Assembly (NCBI GenBank): GCA_945878845.1
Contig: CAMCUB010000001.1
Coordinates: 124,001-188,000 of the forward strand
Origin: Erythrobacter sanguineus
GTDB lineage: Bacteria > Pseudomonadota > Alphaproteobacteria > Sphingomonadales > Sphingomonadaceae
Reading direction: 5' to 3'
DNA length: 64,000 nucleotides
Shown here: positions 44,958-54,733 of the stretch, piece after piece
Layout of the letters: every line of letters starts with the position of its first letter
Numbering within the stretch: the first letter of the stretch is position 1
The notes under the pieces: generated by a model
Told to the model about the DNA's origin: nothing
What the model saw: only the letters and a program-made list of their open reading frames with translations
The model's database searches: none
Position numbers and translations under genes: made by a program

Positions 44958-45677
44958 ATGCCCCGCAAGAAACCCAACCCCCACCACCGCGCTGCCCGTC
45001 TGGCGCTCGCCGCGCTGATCCCGCTCGTGCTGGCAATCGCCGGATGGCAGTGGCTCCAGAATCACCCAGAGCACAACCCCTGGGCGCCGCTCGACCTTGA
45101 TGACCCGCCGGGCTGGGCGACGCGCGCCAAGCTCGCCCGGCTGAAGGCGGATGTGAGCGAATGCCGCGCGGTGCTCGAGCGCAGCGACGTGGCCTTCACC
45201 GCGCTGGCCCCCACCGGCGAGGGCCCCTGCGCACGGCCCGATCGCACGCGGCTCGGCGACTATCCGCTCGCCCCCGACACGCCGCCCGTCACCTGCCCCG
45301 TCGCCGCCGCGCTCGAAATCTGGCGCCGCGACAGCGTGAGCCCCGCCGCGCGCCGGATCATGGGCAGCGAACTCAAGCGAATCGAGCACCTTGGCGCCTT
45401 CTCCTGCCGCCGGATGTATGGCGGAAGCGACGGCCCATGGAGCGAGCACGCCACCGCCAACGCGATCGACATCGCCGCTTTCGTGCTGGCAGACGGCCGG
45501 CGGATCAGCGTGCTCAAGGACTGGAACGGCGCCGGACCCGAAGCCCGCTTCCTGCGCGCCGTGCGCGAAGGGGCCTGCGGGAGCTTCGCAACCGTGCTTT
45601 CGCCCGATTACAACGCGGCCCACGCGGACCACTTCCACTTGGATCAGGACGACCGCTGGGCGGGCGTGTGCCGCTAG
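44958..45677 (+). CDS. Extensin-like family protein
   Basis: A 239-residue protein with an N-terminal membrane anchor (about 15-33) and an extensin-like C-terminal domain. SEHATANAIDIAAFVLADGRRISVLKDW and the final AHADHFHLDQDDRWAGVC carry the His/Asp residues expected for a zinc site like that in M15 peptidases. It probably works on peptidoglycan in the periplasm; substrate unknown. It is 10 bases after dnaE2 and convergent with phoB. Confidence 0.82.
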   Translation: MPRKKPNPHHRAARLALAALIPLVLAIAGWQWLQNHPEHNPWAPLDLDDPPGWATRAKLARLKADVSECRAVLERSDVAFTALAPTGEGPCARPDRTRLGDYPLAPDTPPVTCPVAAALEIWRRDSVSPAARRIMGSELKRIEHLGAFSCRRMYGGSDGPWSEHATANAIDIAAFVLADGRRISVLKDWNGAGPEARFLRAVREGACGSFATVLSPDYNAAHADHFHLDQDDRWAGVCR

Positions 45678-45680
45678 CGG

Positions 45681-46370
45681 CTAGACCGCTTCGAGCGCGT
45701 AGCCGGCCGAGCGCACCGTGCGGATCGGGTCCTTGGCGCCTTCGACGGTGATTGCCTTGCGCAGACGGCGGATGTGGACGTCGACAGTGCGCAGCTCGAT
45801 GTCCGAGCCCGTACCCCACACGCCGTCGAGCAGCTGGCCGCGGCTGAACACCCGGCCCGGGCTCTCCATGAAGAACTTGAGGAGCCGGTACTCGGTCGGA
45901 CCCAGCTGCAGCGCGCGGCCGCGGCGCTGGACCTTGTGGGCGACCGGATCGAGCCGCAAATCGCCGACCTCGATCGTCTCGCCGGCCAGCGCCGGGCGGA
46001 TGCGGCGCATGACCGCGGCGACGCGCGCGAGCAGCTCGCGCGGGGAGAAGGGCTTGGTGAGGTAATCATCCGCGCCGGTTTCGAGGCCGCGGACTCGGTC
46101 ATCCTCGGCCTCGCGGGCGGTGAGCATGATGATGGGGACGTGCGCCGTCTCCTTGTCGCGGCGCAGGCGGCGGCACACTTCGATGCCGCTGGTGCCCTCG
46201 ATCATCCAGTCGAGGATGATGAGGTCGGGCACCTCTTCAGCCGCCAGCACCAGCGCTTCATCACCATCGCCGGTGGATCGCACCGCGTAGCCTTCGTTCT
46301 GGAAACGGTATTCGAGCAGTTCGGACAGGGCCGGATCGTCTTCGACCAGCAGAAGTTTGGCAGCGGACAT
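45681..46370 (-). CDS. phoB: Phosphate-response regulator PhoB
   Basis: A 229-residue OmpR-type regulator: E10-D11-D12, phospho-acceptor Asp54 (LIILDWM), and a C-terminal winged helix (ELRTVDVHIRRLRKAI). With PhoR it activates genes carrying Pho boxes in low phosphate. It is the last gene of the leftward pst operon, 118 bases after phoU; no hairpin is clear in that gap. Confidence 0.93.
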   Translation of the reverse strand: MSAAKLLLVEDDPALSELLEYRFQNEGYAVRSTGDGDEALVLAAEEVPDLIILDWMIEGTSGIEVCRRLRRDKETAHVPIIMLTAREAEDDRVRGLETGADDYLTKPFSPRELLARVAAVMRRIRPALAGETIEVGDLRLDPVAHKVQRRGRALQLGPTEYRLLKFFMESPGRVFSRGQLLDGVWGTGSDIELRTVDVHIRRLRKAITVEGAKDPIRTVRSAGYALEAV

Positions 46371-46488
46371 GCGGCTGATGCCTCCTCAGGCCCGCAGGGG
46401 CGGGCTCGCCCAAGCGCTATGTGTCACTTGCGCGACAATTTGATGAAACCACATCGGGCAAGTTATCAACAGAGCCGCACGAGCGCGC

Positions 46489-47157
46489 TCAGCGGTCGCC
46501 TTCGGGCGGGTAGACCCCGGTTGCGGCGAAGTGGACCATCTCGGCGACGTTGGTCGCATGGTCGCCGATCCGCTCGATATTGCGCGCGACGAAGAGCAAC
46601 TGGGCAGCGCTCGAAATGGTCGAAGGATTTTCGACCATGTAGCTGACAAGATTGCGGAAGATCGAGTTGTAGAAACCATCGACCTTCGCGTCGGTGGCGA
46701 TCACTTCGCGGGCAAGGTCGGGGTCGCGCGCGGCATAGGCGGTGAGCACATCGTGGACCATCTCGCCCGCCAGCTCGCCCATGGTGGGGAGCAGTGTGAG
46801 CGGTTCGAACCGGGCGCGGCCCTCGATCATGCCGGTGCGCTTGGCGATGTTCTTGGAGTAGTCGCCGATCCGTTCTAGGACGCCGCCGATCTTCAGCGCC
46901 GCGATCACTTCGCGCAGATCGTCCGCCATCGGGGCGCGCAGGGCGATGATGCGGACCGCCAGCTTGTCGACTTCGGTCTCGAGCGCGTCGATGCGCTTGT
47001 CGCGCAGCACCACCTGCTCGGCCAGCACCTCATCACCGCGCACCAGCGCATCAAGGCTTTCCGCGATGGCGACCTCGGCGAGGCCACCCATCTCGGCGAT
47101 CAGCCCGCGCAGGCGGGTGATATCCTCGTCAAATGCCTTGACGGTGTGTTCAGCCAT
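46489..47157 (-). CDS. phoU: Phosphate signalling regulator PhoU
   Basis: A 222-residue protein of two three-helix bundles. Repeated IGDYSKNIAKRTGMIE and IGDHATNVAEMVHF motifs are the metal-binding E(D)xxxD-like features of PhoU. It links the Pst transporter to PhoR and restrains the response when phosphate is plentiful. The start overlaps the pstB stop by one base (TGATG), indicating coupled translation. Confidence 0.93.
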   Translation of the reverse strand: MAEHTVKAFDEDITRLRGLIAEMGGLAEVAIAESLDALVRGDEVLAEQVVLRDKRIDALETEVDKLAVRIIALRAPMADDLREVIAALKIGGVLERIGDYSKNIAKRTGMIEGRARFEPLTLLPTMGELAGEMVHDVLTAYAARDPDLAREVIATDAKVDGFYNSIFRNLVSYMVENPSTISSAAQLLFVARNIERIGDHATNVAEMVHFAATGVYPPEGDR

Positions 47158-47924
47158 CAGCCGTAACGTCCTGTAATGTAATCTTTCGTCCGCTCCTCGA
47201 TGGGATTGGTAAAGATCTCGGATGTGGGACCATACTCGACCATCTTGCCGAGGTGGAAGAATGCGGTGCGCTGGCTCACGCGCGCGGCCTGCTGCATCGA
47301 GTGGGTGACGATGACGATCGCGTAGCGGCCCGACAGATCGTCGATCAGTTCCTCGATCTTGGCGGTGGCGATGGGGTCGAGCGCCGAGGCGGGCTCGTCC
47401 ATCAGGATCACTTCGGGGTCGACCGCGATGGCGCGGGCGATGCACAGGCGCTGCTGCTGGCCGCCCGAGAGCGCGGTGCCCGAATCGTCGAGGCGGTCCT
47501 TGACCTCGTCCCACAGCCCCGCGCGGGTCAGCGAGCGTTCGACGATCACGTCGAGATCAGCCTTCTTTTCGGCTAGGCCGTGGATCTTGGGGCCGTAGGC
47601 GATGTTCTCGTAGATCGACTTGGGGAAGGGGTTGGGCTTCTGGAACACCATGCCGACGCGGGCGCGCAGCTGCACCACGTCCATGCGGCTGCCGTGGATA
47701 TCCTCGCCGTCAAGCTCGATCAGCCCGGTCACCTTGGCCGCGCCGATCGTGTCGTTCATGCGGTTGAAGCACCGCAGGAAGGTCGACTTCCCGCAGCCCG
47801 AGGGGCCGATGAAGGCGGTCACGTAATCGGGCGAGATGTCGATCGACACCTCGTCGATCGCTTTCTTCTCGCCGTAAAAGACACAGACGTCGCGCGCGCG
47901 GATCTTGGCGCCTTCGTCAGCCAT
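47157..47924 (-). CDS. pstB: Phosphate ABC transporter ATPase PstB
   Basis: A 255-residue ABC ATPase: Walker [11 protein letters not shown] near 35, Q loop [19 protein letters not shown], signature [14 protein letters not shown], Walker B VILMDEP, and the final DYITGRYG shared by PstB proteins. The ATG at 47924 was chosen; a GTG at 47945 in the same frame would overlap the pstA stop and add 7 residues. Confidence 0.95.
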   Translation of the reverse strand: MADEGAKIRARDVCVFYGEKKAIDEVSIDISPDYVTAFIGPSGCGKSTFLRCFNRMNDTIGAAKVTGLIELDGEDIHGSRMDVVQLRARVGMVFQKPNPFPKSIYENIAYGPKIHGLAEKKADLDVIVERSLTRAGLWDEVKDRLDDSGTALSGGQQQRLCIARAIAVDPEVILMDEPASALDPIATAKIEELIDDLSGRYAIVIVTHSMQQAARVSQRTAFFHLGKMVEYGPTSEIFTNPIEERTKDYITGRYG

Positions 47925-47941
47925 ATTGGGATGGATCACAG

Positions 47942-49234
47942 TCACCAGCGTTTCTCGAACTTGTTGCGGAGGTAGATGGCGAGGCCGTTCATGGCGAGCA
48001 GGAACACCAGCAGCACAATGATAGCTGCGCTGGTGCGCTCGACAAAACCGCGGTCGATCTCGTCCGACCACAGGAAGATCTGCATCGGCAGAACCGTGGC
48101 GGGCGAGGTGAAGCCTTCGGGCGGGGTGGCGACGAAGATGCGCATGCCGATCAGCAGCAGCGGCGCGGTCTCGCCCAGCGCGCGGGCCATGCCGATGATC
48201 GTGCCGGTCAGCATCCCCGGCAGGGCCAGCGGCAGCACATGGTGGAACACCACCTGCACTGGCGAGGCGCCGATCGCGAGCGCGCCGTCGCGGATCGAGG
48301 GCGGCACTGCCTTGATCGCGTTGCGCCCGGAGATGACGATGACGGGCATGGTCATCAGTGCCAGCGTCATCCCGCCGATGATCGGGGCAGAGCGCAGGCC
48401 CGGGAAGGCGGCCAGGAACAGTGACAGGCCGAGCAGGCCGAAGATAATCGAAGGAACCGCGGCAAGGTTGCTGATCGAGACCTCGATAATGTCGGTCCAG
48501 CGGCCGCGCGGCGCGTATTCCTCAAGATAGAGCGCCGAGAGCACCCCGATCGGGAAGGCCAGCACCAGCGTCACCAGCATGGTCAGCATCGAACCCTTGA
48601 GCGCGCCCCAGATGCCGACCGATTGCGGCGTGGTCGCGTCCGAGCGGGCGAGGAAGCCCAGATCCCAGTTGCGTGCCAGCTTGCCATCGGCGGCGAGCTT
48701 CTTCGCCAGCGCCTGCATCTCGGGCGTGCCCTCGCCCTCGAGCGCGCCGCCGAGCGCGGAGGTGGTCGGCAGGTGGAAGACTTCGCTGCGGCCGATCAGC
48801 GTGGGATCCTCGGCGAGCGCCGCTGCAACGTCGCGCCAGGCGTCAGGCGCGATTTCGCCGGCGGCCTCGGCCCCGAGCTGCGCTTCGGCAAAGCTCGTCA
48901 CGATCTTCGGCAGGCCCTGCATTTCGAGCGTCTGCCCGGCAGTGGGCGCGGTCAGCGAGGTCGCATCGCCGGTGATGCCGCTGTCGGGGAAGTTGATCGT
49001 CACCGCGAGCTCGGGGCGCTGGAACCCGGCGATCCCGTTGATCAGCATGTTGCCGAGCAGGAACACCAGCACCGCGACCGAGAAGGCCACGGCGCCAAAG
49101 CCGAGCAGGCGGAAATTGCGCTCGGCGCGGTAGCGCTTGGCGAGCCGCGCTTCGAAGGCGGCGGTGCGGGTCGGGCCGAGGGCCTGGGCCTTGTCAGCGG
49201 CGGTGGGGTTGCCGCCCATGGGGATGCTGCTCAT
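47942..49234 (-). CDS. pstA: Phosphate ABC transporter permease PstA
   Basis: A 430-residue permease with about six membrane helices. The first helix (about 47-68) is followed by a long periplasmic insert (about 75-205) absent from the 296-residue E. coli protein; the C-terminal permease core has [30 protein letters not shown] and the coupling loop [23 protein letters not shown]. The gene begins with an ATGA overlap with pstC. Confidence 0.92.
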   Translation of the reverse strand: MSSIPMGGNPTAADKAQALGPTRTAAFEARLAKRYRAERNFRLLGFGAVAFSVAVLVFLLGNMLINGIAGFQRPELAVTINFPDSGITGDATSLTAPTAGQTLEMQGLPKIVTSFAEAQLGAEAAGEIAPDAWRDVAAALAEDPTLIGRSEVFHLPTTSALGGALEGEGTPEMQALAKKLAADGKLARNWDLGFLARSDATTPQSVGIWGALKGSMLTMLVTLVLAFPIGVLSALYLEEYAPRGRWTDIIEVSISNLAAVPSIIFGLLGLSLFLAAFPGLRSAPIIGGMTLALMTMPVIVISGRNAIKAVPPSIRDGALAIGASPVQVVFHHVLPLALPGMLTGTIIGMARALGETAPLLLIGMRIFVATPPEGFTSPATVLPMQIFLWSDEIDRGFVERTSAAIIVLLVFLLAMNGLAIYLRNKFEKRW

Positions 49235-50616
49235 TCGTAGGCCTCCCGGAAACGCTTGACGACGCGCAGGGCGATGAAATTGAGTGCGAGCGTCACCATG
49301 AACAGCACAAAGCCCAGCGCATAGGCGCTGAGCGTGGCGGGGTGGTCGGTGCTCTGCTCGCCGGTCAGGAGGTTGACGATCTGGACCGTGACGGTCGAGA
49401 TCGGCTCCAGCGGATTGGCGGTAAGGTTGGCGGCCTGCGAGGCGGCCATCACCACGATCATCGTCTCGCCGATCGCGCGGCTGACCGCGAGCATCACGCC
49501 GGCGACGATGCCGGGGAGCGCGGCGGGGAACAGCACGCGCTGGATCGTCTCGGACTTGGTCGCGCCCATGGCAAGGCTCCCGTCGCGCATCGCGCCGGGG
49601 ACGGCGGCCATCGAATCGTCCGCCATCGAGGAAACGAAGGGGATGATCATCACCCCCATCACGATCCCTGCCGCCAGCGCGCTCTCGGTTGAGGCGTTGC
49701 TGGCGCCCAGCGCCACGGCAGCGTTGCGGATCATCGGCGCCAGCGTCAGCGCGGCAAAATAGCCGTAAACCACAGTTGGCACGCCCGCGAGCAGCTCCAG
49801 CAGCGGCTTGATCCAGGTGCGCACGCGCGGATCGGCATATTGGGTGAGGTAGATCGCGCTCATCAGCCCGAGCGGGATCGCGACGACCATGGCGATGATC
49901 GCGCCGATGAAGATCGTCCCCCAGAACAATGGCACGGCCCCGTAGCGCGAGGTGTCGACAGCATCGGGGCTGCCCAAGGTTTCCGGCCCCCACTTGAGGC
50001 CGAACAGGAAATCGATCGGCGAGACGAAACTGAAAAAGCGCACCGTCTCGAACACCAGGCTGACGAAGATGCCGAGCGTCGTCAGGATCGCGACCAGCGA
50101 GGCGAGCAGCAGGATCATCAGCACCGTCCGCTCGACCCGGGTGCGCGCGCCGAATTGCGGGGCGAGCCGCAGGAAGGCAAGCGCGCCGCCGGCGATGGCG
50201 ATCAGCACGGTGACGATGATTCCGATGGTGTTGTAATAGCCGAAGGCTTCGCGGAACGGCGCGATCAGCGGCTCGGCCTCGTCGTTGAAGACGCCTGGCG
50301 CCTCGCCCAGCGCAACCGCGCGCGCCTCGCCAATGAAGGCGTCACGCTCGAAGCCGAGTCCTGTCAGGCCCTGCGCCTCGGGCGTGGCGAGCACCGTTTG
50401 CAGCACGAGGTTGGGCGCAATCACTGACCACGCCGCGACAAAGGCGAGCACCGGCAGCACCACCCACAGCGCGACATACCAGGCATGGTAGATCGGGCGC
50501 GAGGCTGGGCGCAGGGCCGGGTCGCTCGACTGGAAGCTCCACGCCTTCGCGCGGCCCGCCAGCCAGCCGAGCAGGCCAAGGCCCAAAGCAATCAGGATCA
50601 GCGTGATCGGCGACAT
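49231..50616 (-). CDS. pstC: Phosphate ABC transporter permease PstC
   Basis: A 461-residue permease with helices at the N terminus (5-23 and 45-66), a periplasmic insert, and the core permease helices from about 135 on; the coupling loop AMGATKSETIQRVLFPAALPGIV and YLTQYADPRVRTWIKPLLELLAGVPTVVYGYF are diagnostic. First gene after the Pho box. No pstS gene for the binding protein lies in this locus. Confidence 0.92.
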   Translation of the reverse strand: MSPITLILIALGLGLLGWLAGRAKAWSFQSSDPALRPASRPIYHAWYVALWVVLPVLAFVAAWSVIAPNLVLQTVLATPEAQGLTGLGFERDAFIGEARAVALGEAPGVFNDEAEPLIAPFREAFGYYNTIGIIVTVLIAIAGGALAFLRLAPQFGARTRVERTVLMILLLASLVAILTTLGIFVSLVFETVRFFSFVSPIDFLFGLKWGPETLGSPDAVDTSRYGAVPLFWGTIFIGAIIAMVVAIPLGLMSAIYLTQYADPRVRTWIKPLLELLAGVPTVVYGYFAALTLAPMIRNAAVALGASNASTESALAAGIVMGVMIIPFVSSMADDSMAAVPGAMRDGSLAMGATKSETIQRVLFPAALPGIVAGVMLAVSRAIGETMIVVMAASQAANLTANPLEPISTVTVQIVNLLTGEQSTDHPATLSAYALGFVLFMVTLALNFIALRVVKRFREAYE

Positions 50617-50730
50617 GAACAGCCTTCGTTTTCCTGCTGGGAGTGCGCGTTGGTCAATCAGGCCCGGAAGTGCGTGCCAAGCCCCTGCCGCGCCTACCGG
50701 TCCCTACGCCATGGCCGCGCCATGTTGAAG

Positions 50731-50752
50731 AAATAAGACACGTCTATGACAC
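50731..50752 (-). promoter_or_regulatory. Pho box upstream of pstC
   Basis: On the minus strand, GTGTCATAGAC and GTGTCTTATTT are two 11-base direct repeats that match the PhoB half-site (CTGTCAT-like). They start 115 bases before pstC and overlap the phoR stop codon (50744-50746). Confidence 0.75.
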
Positions 50753-51997
50753 TTGTTGGGTTTGCTCGGTGAAGGAGCCCTCGGCTTCGCCGTCGGGGAG
50801 GGACGTTTCATCGGGCGGATCGGGTTCGGCAAGCGGCAGGCGCACCACCACGAGGGTGCCCTTGCCGAGCTCGCTGGTGATGTCGAGCCGGCCGCGATGG
50901 CGCTCGACAATGTGCTTGACGATCGCAAGGCCGAGCCCGGTTCCCCCCGAGGCGCGGCTGCGGCCGGGATCGGTGCGATAGAAGCGGCGGGTGAGATGCG
51001 GGATCTGTTCGGGCGCGATGCCTTCTCCCTCATCGACCACCGCGATCCGCGCCTGATCGCCCTGCGCAAGGTCGAGCGTGACGTGCACCGGCCGGTCGGC
51101 CGCGCCGTATTTGAGCGCATTGTCGACCAGATTGCGTACCACCTGTTCAAGCTGCTGGAGATCGCCCAGCACCAGCGGCTCGGCGGCGAGGTTAATATCG
51201 AGCCGGTCACCGCGCTGCGGCCCGGCCGCATCGCGTGCGGCGCGCTCGACCAGCGAGGCAAGGTCGATGCGATCGGTCGGCAATTCGTGCTTTTCGGCCT
51301 CGACCCGGCTGAGGCTCATCAGATCGCCGACCAGCGCCTGCATCCGCTTCGCCTCGCGCTCGATGATGCCGAGGAATTTCTTCGCGACCGGCGTCTCGAT
51401 CGACCCGTCATCCTCCTGCAGCGTCTCGACATAGCCGAGGATCGCGGCGAGCGGCGTGCGCAGCTCGTGGCTGGCATTGGCGACGAAATCGGTGTGCGCG
51501 CGGCTGATATCGGCCTCAGCGGTCTGGTTGATGAACTCGAGCATCGCCAGCCGGTCGTCGATCGTCTGGCGGCTGATCTGCCAGATGTCCCCGCGCCGCA
51601 CGAGCCCGCGCACGATCGCCTCGCCCTGGCGATTCTCGCCGAGCAGGCTGATCGCCTCGGGCTGGCGCAGAGCGACGCGCGCGTCCTGGCCGACGACATG
51701 CGGCCCCAGCATCTTCCTCGCCGCACGGTTGGCGAGCGCGATGGTGTTGCGATCGGTGATGACGAGGGGAATCGAGGAATGCTCGATCAGATCATTGATC
51801 GATTCGAGCGTGAGGCGCGGCTTGGCCTTGGGCTTGGCCGGCTCAGGCGGGCGGCCCGCGGCGACCAGCAGCGATCCGACCCACACCGTCAGCACCGCGA
51901 CGGCGATGACGATATCGGTCCCCAGCAAGAGCAGCGCCACGAAGGTCACCGCCGCTAGCAGGATCCCGGCGATGGGAATGTTCTGGCTGCTGCCCAT
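50744..51997 (-). CDS. phoR: Phosphate sensor histidine kinase PhoR
   Basis: The 417-residue kinase has two membrane helices (about 8-48), a PAS-like domain (about 64-160), HisKA with His177 in NASHELRTPL, and an ATPase with NLVDNALKYG, VVDEGEGI and GTGLGLAIVKHI. It phosphorylates PhoB. Start chosen at the ATG before the membrane segment. It is upstream of pstC and partly separated from it by the Pho box. Confidence 0.94.
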   Translation of the reverse strand: MGSSQNIPIAGILLAAVTFVALLLLGTDIVIAVAVLTVWVGSLLVAAGRPPEPAKPKAKPRLTLESINDLIEHSSIPLVITDRNTIALANRAARKMLGPHVVGQDARVALRQPEAISLLGENRQGEAIVRGLVRRGDIWQISRQTIDDRLAMLEFINQTAEADISRAHTDFVANASHELRTPLAAILGYVETLQEDDGSIETPVAKKFLGIIEREAKRMQALVGDLMSLSRVEAEKHELPTDRIDLASLVERAARDAAGPQRGDRLDINLAAEPLVLGDLQQLEQVVRNLVDNALKYGAADRPVHVTLDLAQGDQARIAVVDEGEGIAPEQIPHLTRRFYRTDPGRSRASGGTGLGLAIVKHIVERHRGRLDITSELGKGTLVVVRLPLAEPDPPDETSLPDGEAEGSFTEQTQQVS

Positions 51998-52129
51998 GCT
52001 GGCCGCCTTACAGGCTGGCGGCGGGCGAGGGAAGGGCGCGCGGCACGACAAGCCCCAAGGGACGCGTGCAAATGAAAAGGGCGGCGAGGCCAAAAGCCTG
52101 CCGCCCTGTCTGCCACTCTCACGAAGAGA

Positions 52130-52204
52130 TGGTGACCCCTACGGGAATCGAACCCGTGTTTCAGCCGTGAAAGGGCCGCGTCCTAACCGCTAGACGAAGG
52201 GGCC
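52130..52204 (-). tRNA. tRNA-Glu (anticodon TTC)
   Basis: A 75-nt cloverleaf on the minus strand: acceptor GGCCCCT pairs with AGGGGTC (one G-T), loop CTTTCAC gives TTC, T loop GGGTTCGATTCCC, CCA encoded. Confidence 0.97.
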
Positions 52205-52224
52205 GTCGCGATTGCGAGAGCGCG

Positions 52225-52253
52225 CCTTTAGGGGGGTGTTCGGGGACGGTCAA
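52225..52253 (-). promoter_or_regulatory. Promoter of tRNA-Glu
   Basis: On the minus strand TTGACC (52253-52248) and TAAAGG (52230-52225) are separated by 17 bases, 20 bases before the tRNA. Confidence 0.65.
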
Positions 52254-52285
52254 GCCTCGTCTGCGCAAAAAATCGCAGCTCTGGC

Positions 52286-54091
52286 TCAATCGGCGAAGGC
52301 GGCGTCTTCCAGCTGGAGTTCGGCGGCCGGGCGGTTGCCCCAATCGTCGATCTTGGCGCGCCCGGCGAGGTGGAAGCGGCGGCCTTGATGACGGTGCAGC
52401 AGGGTCTGGCCCATCTCGCTCTCCGCCGCGCGGAAGGCGATGGCCTTGAAGCTTTTGCCATCATTGCCGCTGGCGATCAGCCGCACGTGATCCTTGCCGA
52501 CAATGTCTGCCTTGATGATCCGCACCGGCCCCACGGCAATGCGCGGCGCAGGCCAGCCGACGCCGTAGGGTCCAGCGGCTTCCAGCGTCTCGACCAGCTC
52601 GGGGGTGAGCCCGCCCGGCGCGAGCGCGAGGTCGAGCAGCATGGCGGCTCCGGCGCGGGCGCGTTCGACATCGCGCGCGAGGCGCTCGTCAAGGAACCCG
52701 GCAAAATCGGCTAGGCGGGCAGGCTCGATGGTGAGGCCCGCCGCCATCGCGTGCCCGCCGCCCGCGACCAGTAGCCCGGCCTCGCGCGCGGCGATGATTG
52801 CGGCGCCGAGGTCCACGCCGCTGATCGAACGCCCGGAACCCTTACCCTGCGTCTCGTCGAGAGCGATCACCACCGCAGGCTTGCCGGTCTTCTCCTTGAT
52901 CCGCCCTGCGACGATCCCGATCACCCCGGGGTGCCAGCCATGCCCGGCGATCACCTGCACCGCCATGTTGTGCTGACCGGCGAGCTGCGCCTCGGCGGCC
53001 TCCTGCACCATGGCCTCGATCGCGCGGCGTTCCTCGTTCAACCCGGAGAGCTGGGCGGCGATGGTGCGGGCTTCCTCGGGGTCAGTGGCGGTGAGGAGGC
53101 GCACGCCAAGGGTCGATTCGCCGATCCGGCCGCCTGCGTTGATCCGCGGGCCGAGCGCGAAGCCGAGGTCGCTGCACTGGGGCGCGCGGGTCAGGCGGCT
53201 TGCGTCCATCAGCGCCGCCATCCCGATCCGCTCGCGCCGGGCAAGGATCTTGAGGCCCTGCGCCACAAAGGCGCGGTTGAGGCCGTGCAGCGCCGCGACA
53301 TCGGCGACCGTGCCCAAGGCCACCAGATCGAGCAGGCCCATCAGATCGGGCTCGCGGCGATGCGCCCCGAAAACCCCGCGCGCCCGTAGCTCGCGCACCA
53401 GCGCTATGCCGAGCAGGAAGGCGACGCCGACCGCCGCCAGATGCCCGTGGGCCGCACCAAGGTCGCTCTCGTCGAGACGGTTGGGGTTGACCAGCGCATG
53501 GGCGGGGGGAAGCTCGGGCGAGCACTTGTGGTGATCGACCACGATCACGTCGACGCCAACGTCGCGCGCCATGCCCAGCGCCTCGTGCGCCATCGCTCCG
53601 CAATCGACCGTGACGATCAGCTGCGCGCCGCTCTCAGCCAGCTTGACCAGTGCCTCTCCCGACGGGCCGTAGCCTTCGAGCAGGCGGTCGGGGATATAGT
53701 AGCCCGCATCGAGCCCCAACTGGCGCAGTAGCTCGACCAGCAGCGCGGCGCTGGTGGCCCCGTCGACATCGTAATCGCCGTAGATCGTGACCCGCTCCTG
53801 CGCGGTGACCGCGTCGGCGAGGCGCGCGGCGGCGGTGTCCATGTCGCGGAAGGTCGAGGGATCGGGGAGAAAGGCGCGCAAGGTCGGCGCGGCGTGGCGG
53901 GCGAGATCGTCCTCGGCCACACCGCGGGTCAGCAGCAGCTGGTCGAGGATCGAGCGGCCCAAATCATGGGAACCCTCGCCCAGCTCCATGTTACCCCCGC
54001 GCCAGCGCCACGCCTTGCCCGAAAGCGAGACGGCAACGCCGAGCACCGGGGCGCCGAGACCGGGCGAGGGGGGGAGCGGGCGGGTGGCCAT
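52286..54091 (-). CDS. recJ: Single-strand exonuclease RecJ
   Basis: A 601-residue DHH-family 5'-3' exonuclease for recombination and mismatch repair. Metal ligands are D106-D108-D110 in YGDYDVDG and D186-H187-H188 (VVDHHKC); the DHHA1 domain has GSGRSISGVDLGAAI and GGGHAMAAG, followed by an OB-like C terminus. I set the start at MATRPLPPSPGLG; the frame upstream overlaps the divergent flavodoxin-like gene. Confidence 0.94.
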   Translation of the reverse strand: MATRPLPPSPGLGAPVLGVAVSLSGKAWRWRGGNMELGEGSHDLGRSILDQLLLTRGVAEDDLARHAAPTLRAFLPDPSTFRDMDTAAARLADAVTAQERVTIYGDYDVDGATSAALLVELLRQLGLDAGYYIPDRLLEGYGPSGEALVKLAESGAQLIVTVDCGAMAHEALGMARDVGVDVIVVDHHKCSPELPPAHALVNPNRLDESDLGAAHGHLAAVGVAFLLGIALVRELRARGVFGAHRREPDLMGLLDLVALGTVADVAALHGLNRAFVAQGLKILARRERIGMAALMDASRLTRAPQCSDLGFALGPRINAGGRIGESTLGVRLLTATDPEEARTIAAQLSGLNEERRAIEAMVQEAAEAQLAGQHNMAVQVIAGHGWHPGVIGIVAGRIKEKTGKPAVVIALDETQGKGSGRSISGVDLGAAIIAAREAGLLVAGGGHAMAAGLTIEPARLADFAGFLDERLARDVERARAGAAMLLDLALAPGGLTPELVETLEAAGPYGVGWPAPRIAVGPVRIIKADIVGKDHVRLIASGNDGKSFKAIAFRAAESEMGQTLLHRHQGRRFHLAGRAKIDDWGNRPAAELQLEDAAFAD

Positions 54092-54175
54092 GCCCTGCCG
54101 ATAGCGCAAAGGTGCCGGGGCGGACAGGTGGGCGCGGTTGACAATCGACAGGCGCGCAAGGAAGCCTTCCCGGCG

Positions 54176-54664
54176 ATGGACAAGAACCCGCGCCTGCTGA
54201 TCCTCTGGCACAGCCGCACCGGTGCGAGCGAGGCGCTCGCGCGGGCTGCGGCCGAGGGGGCGGGGGCAGCCGCATGGCTGGTCAATGCGGGCGAGGCGGA
54301 GCCCGACATGCTGCTCGCCGCGGATGGCTATATCTTCGTCTGCCCCGAAAACCTCGGCAGCATGAGCGGGCTGATGAAGGAGGCCTTCGACCGCGCCTAT
54401 TACCCGCTGCTCGGAAAGGTCGAGGGGCGGGCTTACGCCACGATGATTGCGGCCGGATCGGACGGGGAGGGGGCCCAGCGCCAGATCGATCGGATCGTTA
54501 CCGGATGGCGGCTGAAGCGCGTGGCGCCGCCGGTGATCGTGAACCTCGCCGCGCAAACCCCCGAGGCCATCAACGCCCCCAAAGCCGCTCCCGAGGCCGC
54601 GCTTGTTCAGGCGCGGGACACCGGCGCGGCGATAGCCGAAGGGCTGCGGCTCGGCCTGTTTTAA
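54176..54664 (+). CDS. Flavodoxin-like/NAD(P)H-dependent oxidoreductase family protein
   Basis: A 162-residue protein with a flavodoxin-type beginning, LLILWHSRTGASEALARAAAEGA, in which the Ser-Arg-Thr-Gly loop could hold the FMN phosphate, and FVCPENLGSMSGLMKEAFDRAYYPL for the isoalloxazine side. Partner and substrate are unknown. Divergent from recJ. Confidence 0.8.
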   Translation: MDKNPRLLILWHSRTGASEALARAAAEGAGAAAWLVNAGEAEPDMLLAADGYIFVCPENLGSMSGLMKEAFDRAYYPLLGKVEGRAYATMIAAGSDGEGAQRQIDRIVTGWRLKRVAPPVIVNLAAQTPEAINAPKAAPEAALVQARDTGAAIAEGLRLGLF

Positions 54665-54733
54665 AGATTGCTCCAAAACGGGACGGGCGTGCCGTTTGGG
54701 GACTCGACGAGTTTCCGCAAACGCGCCAAATGG

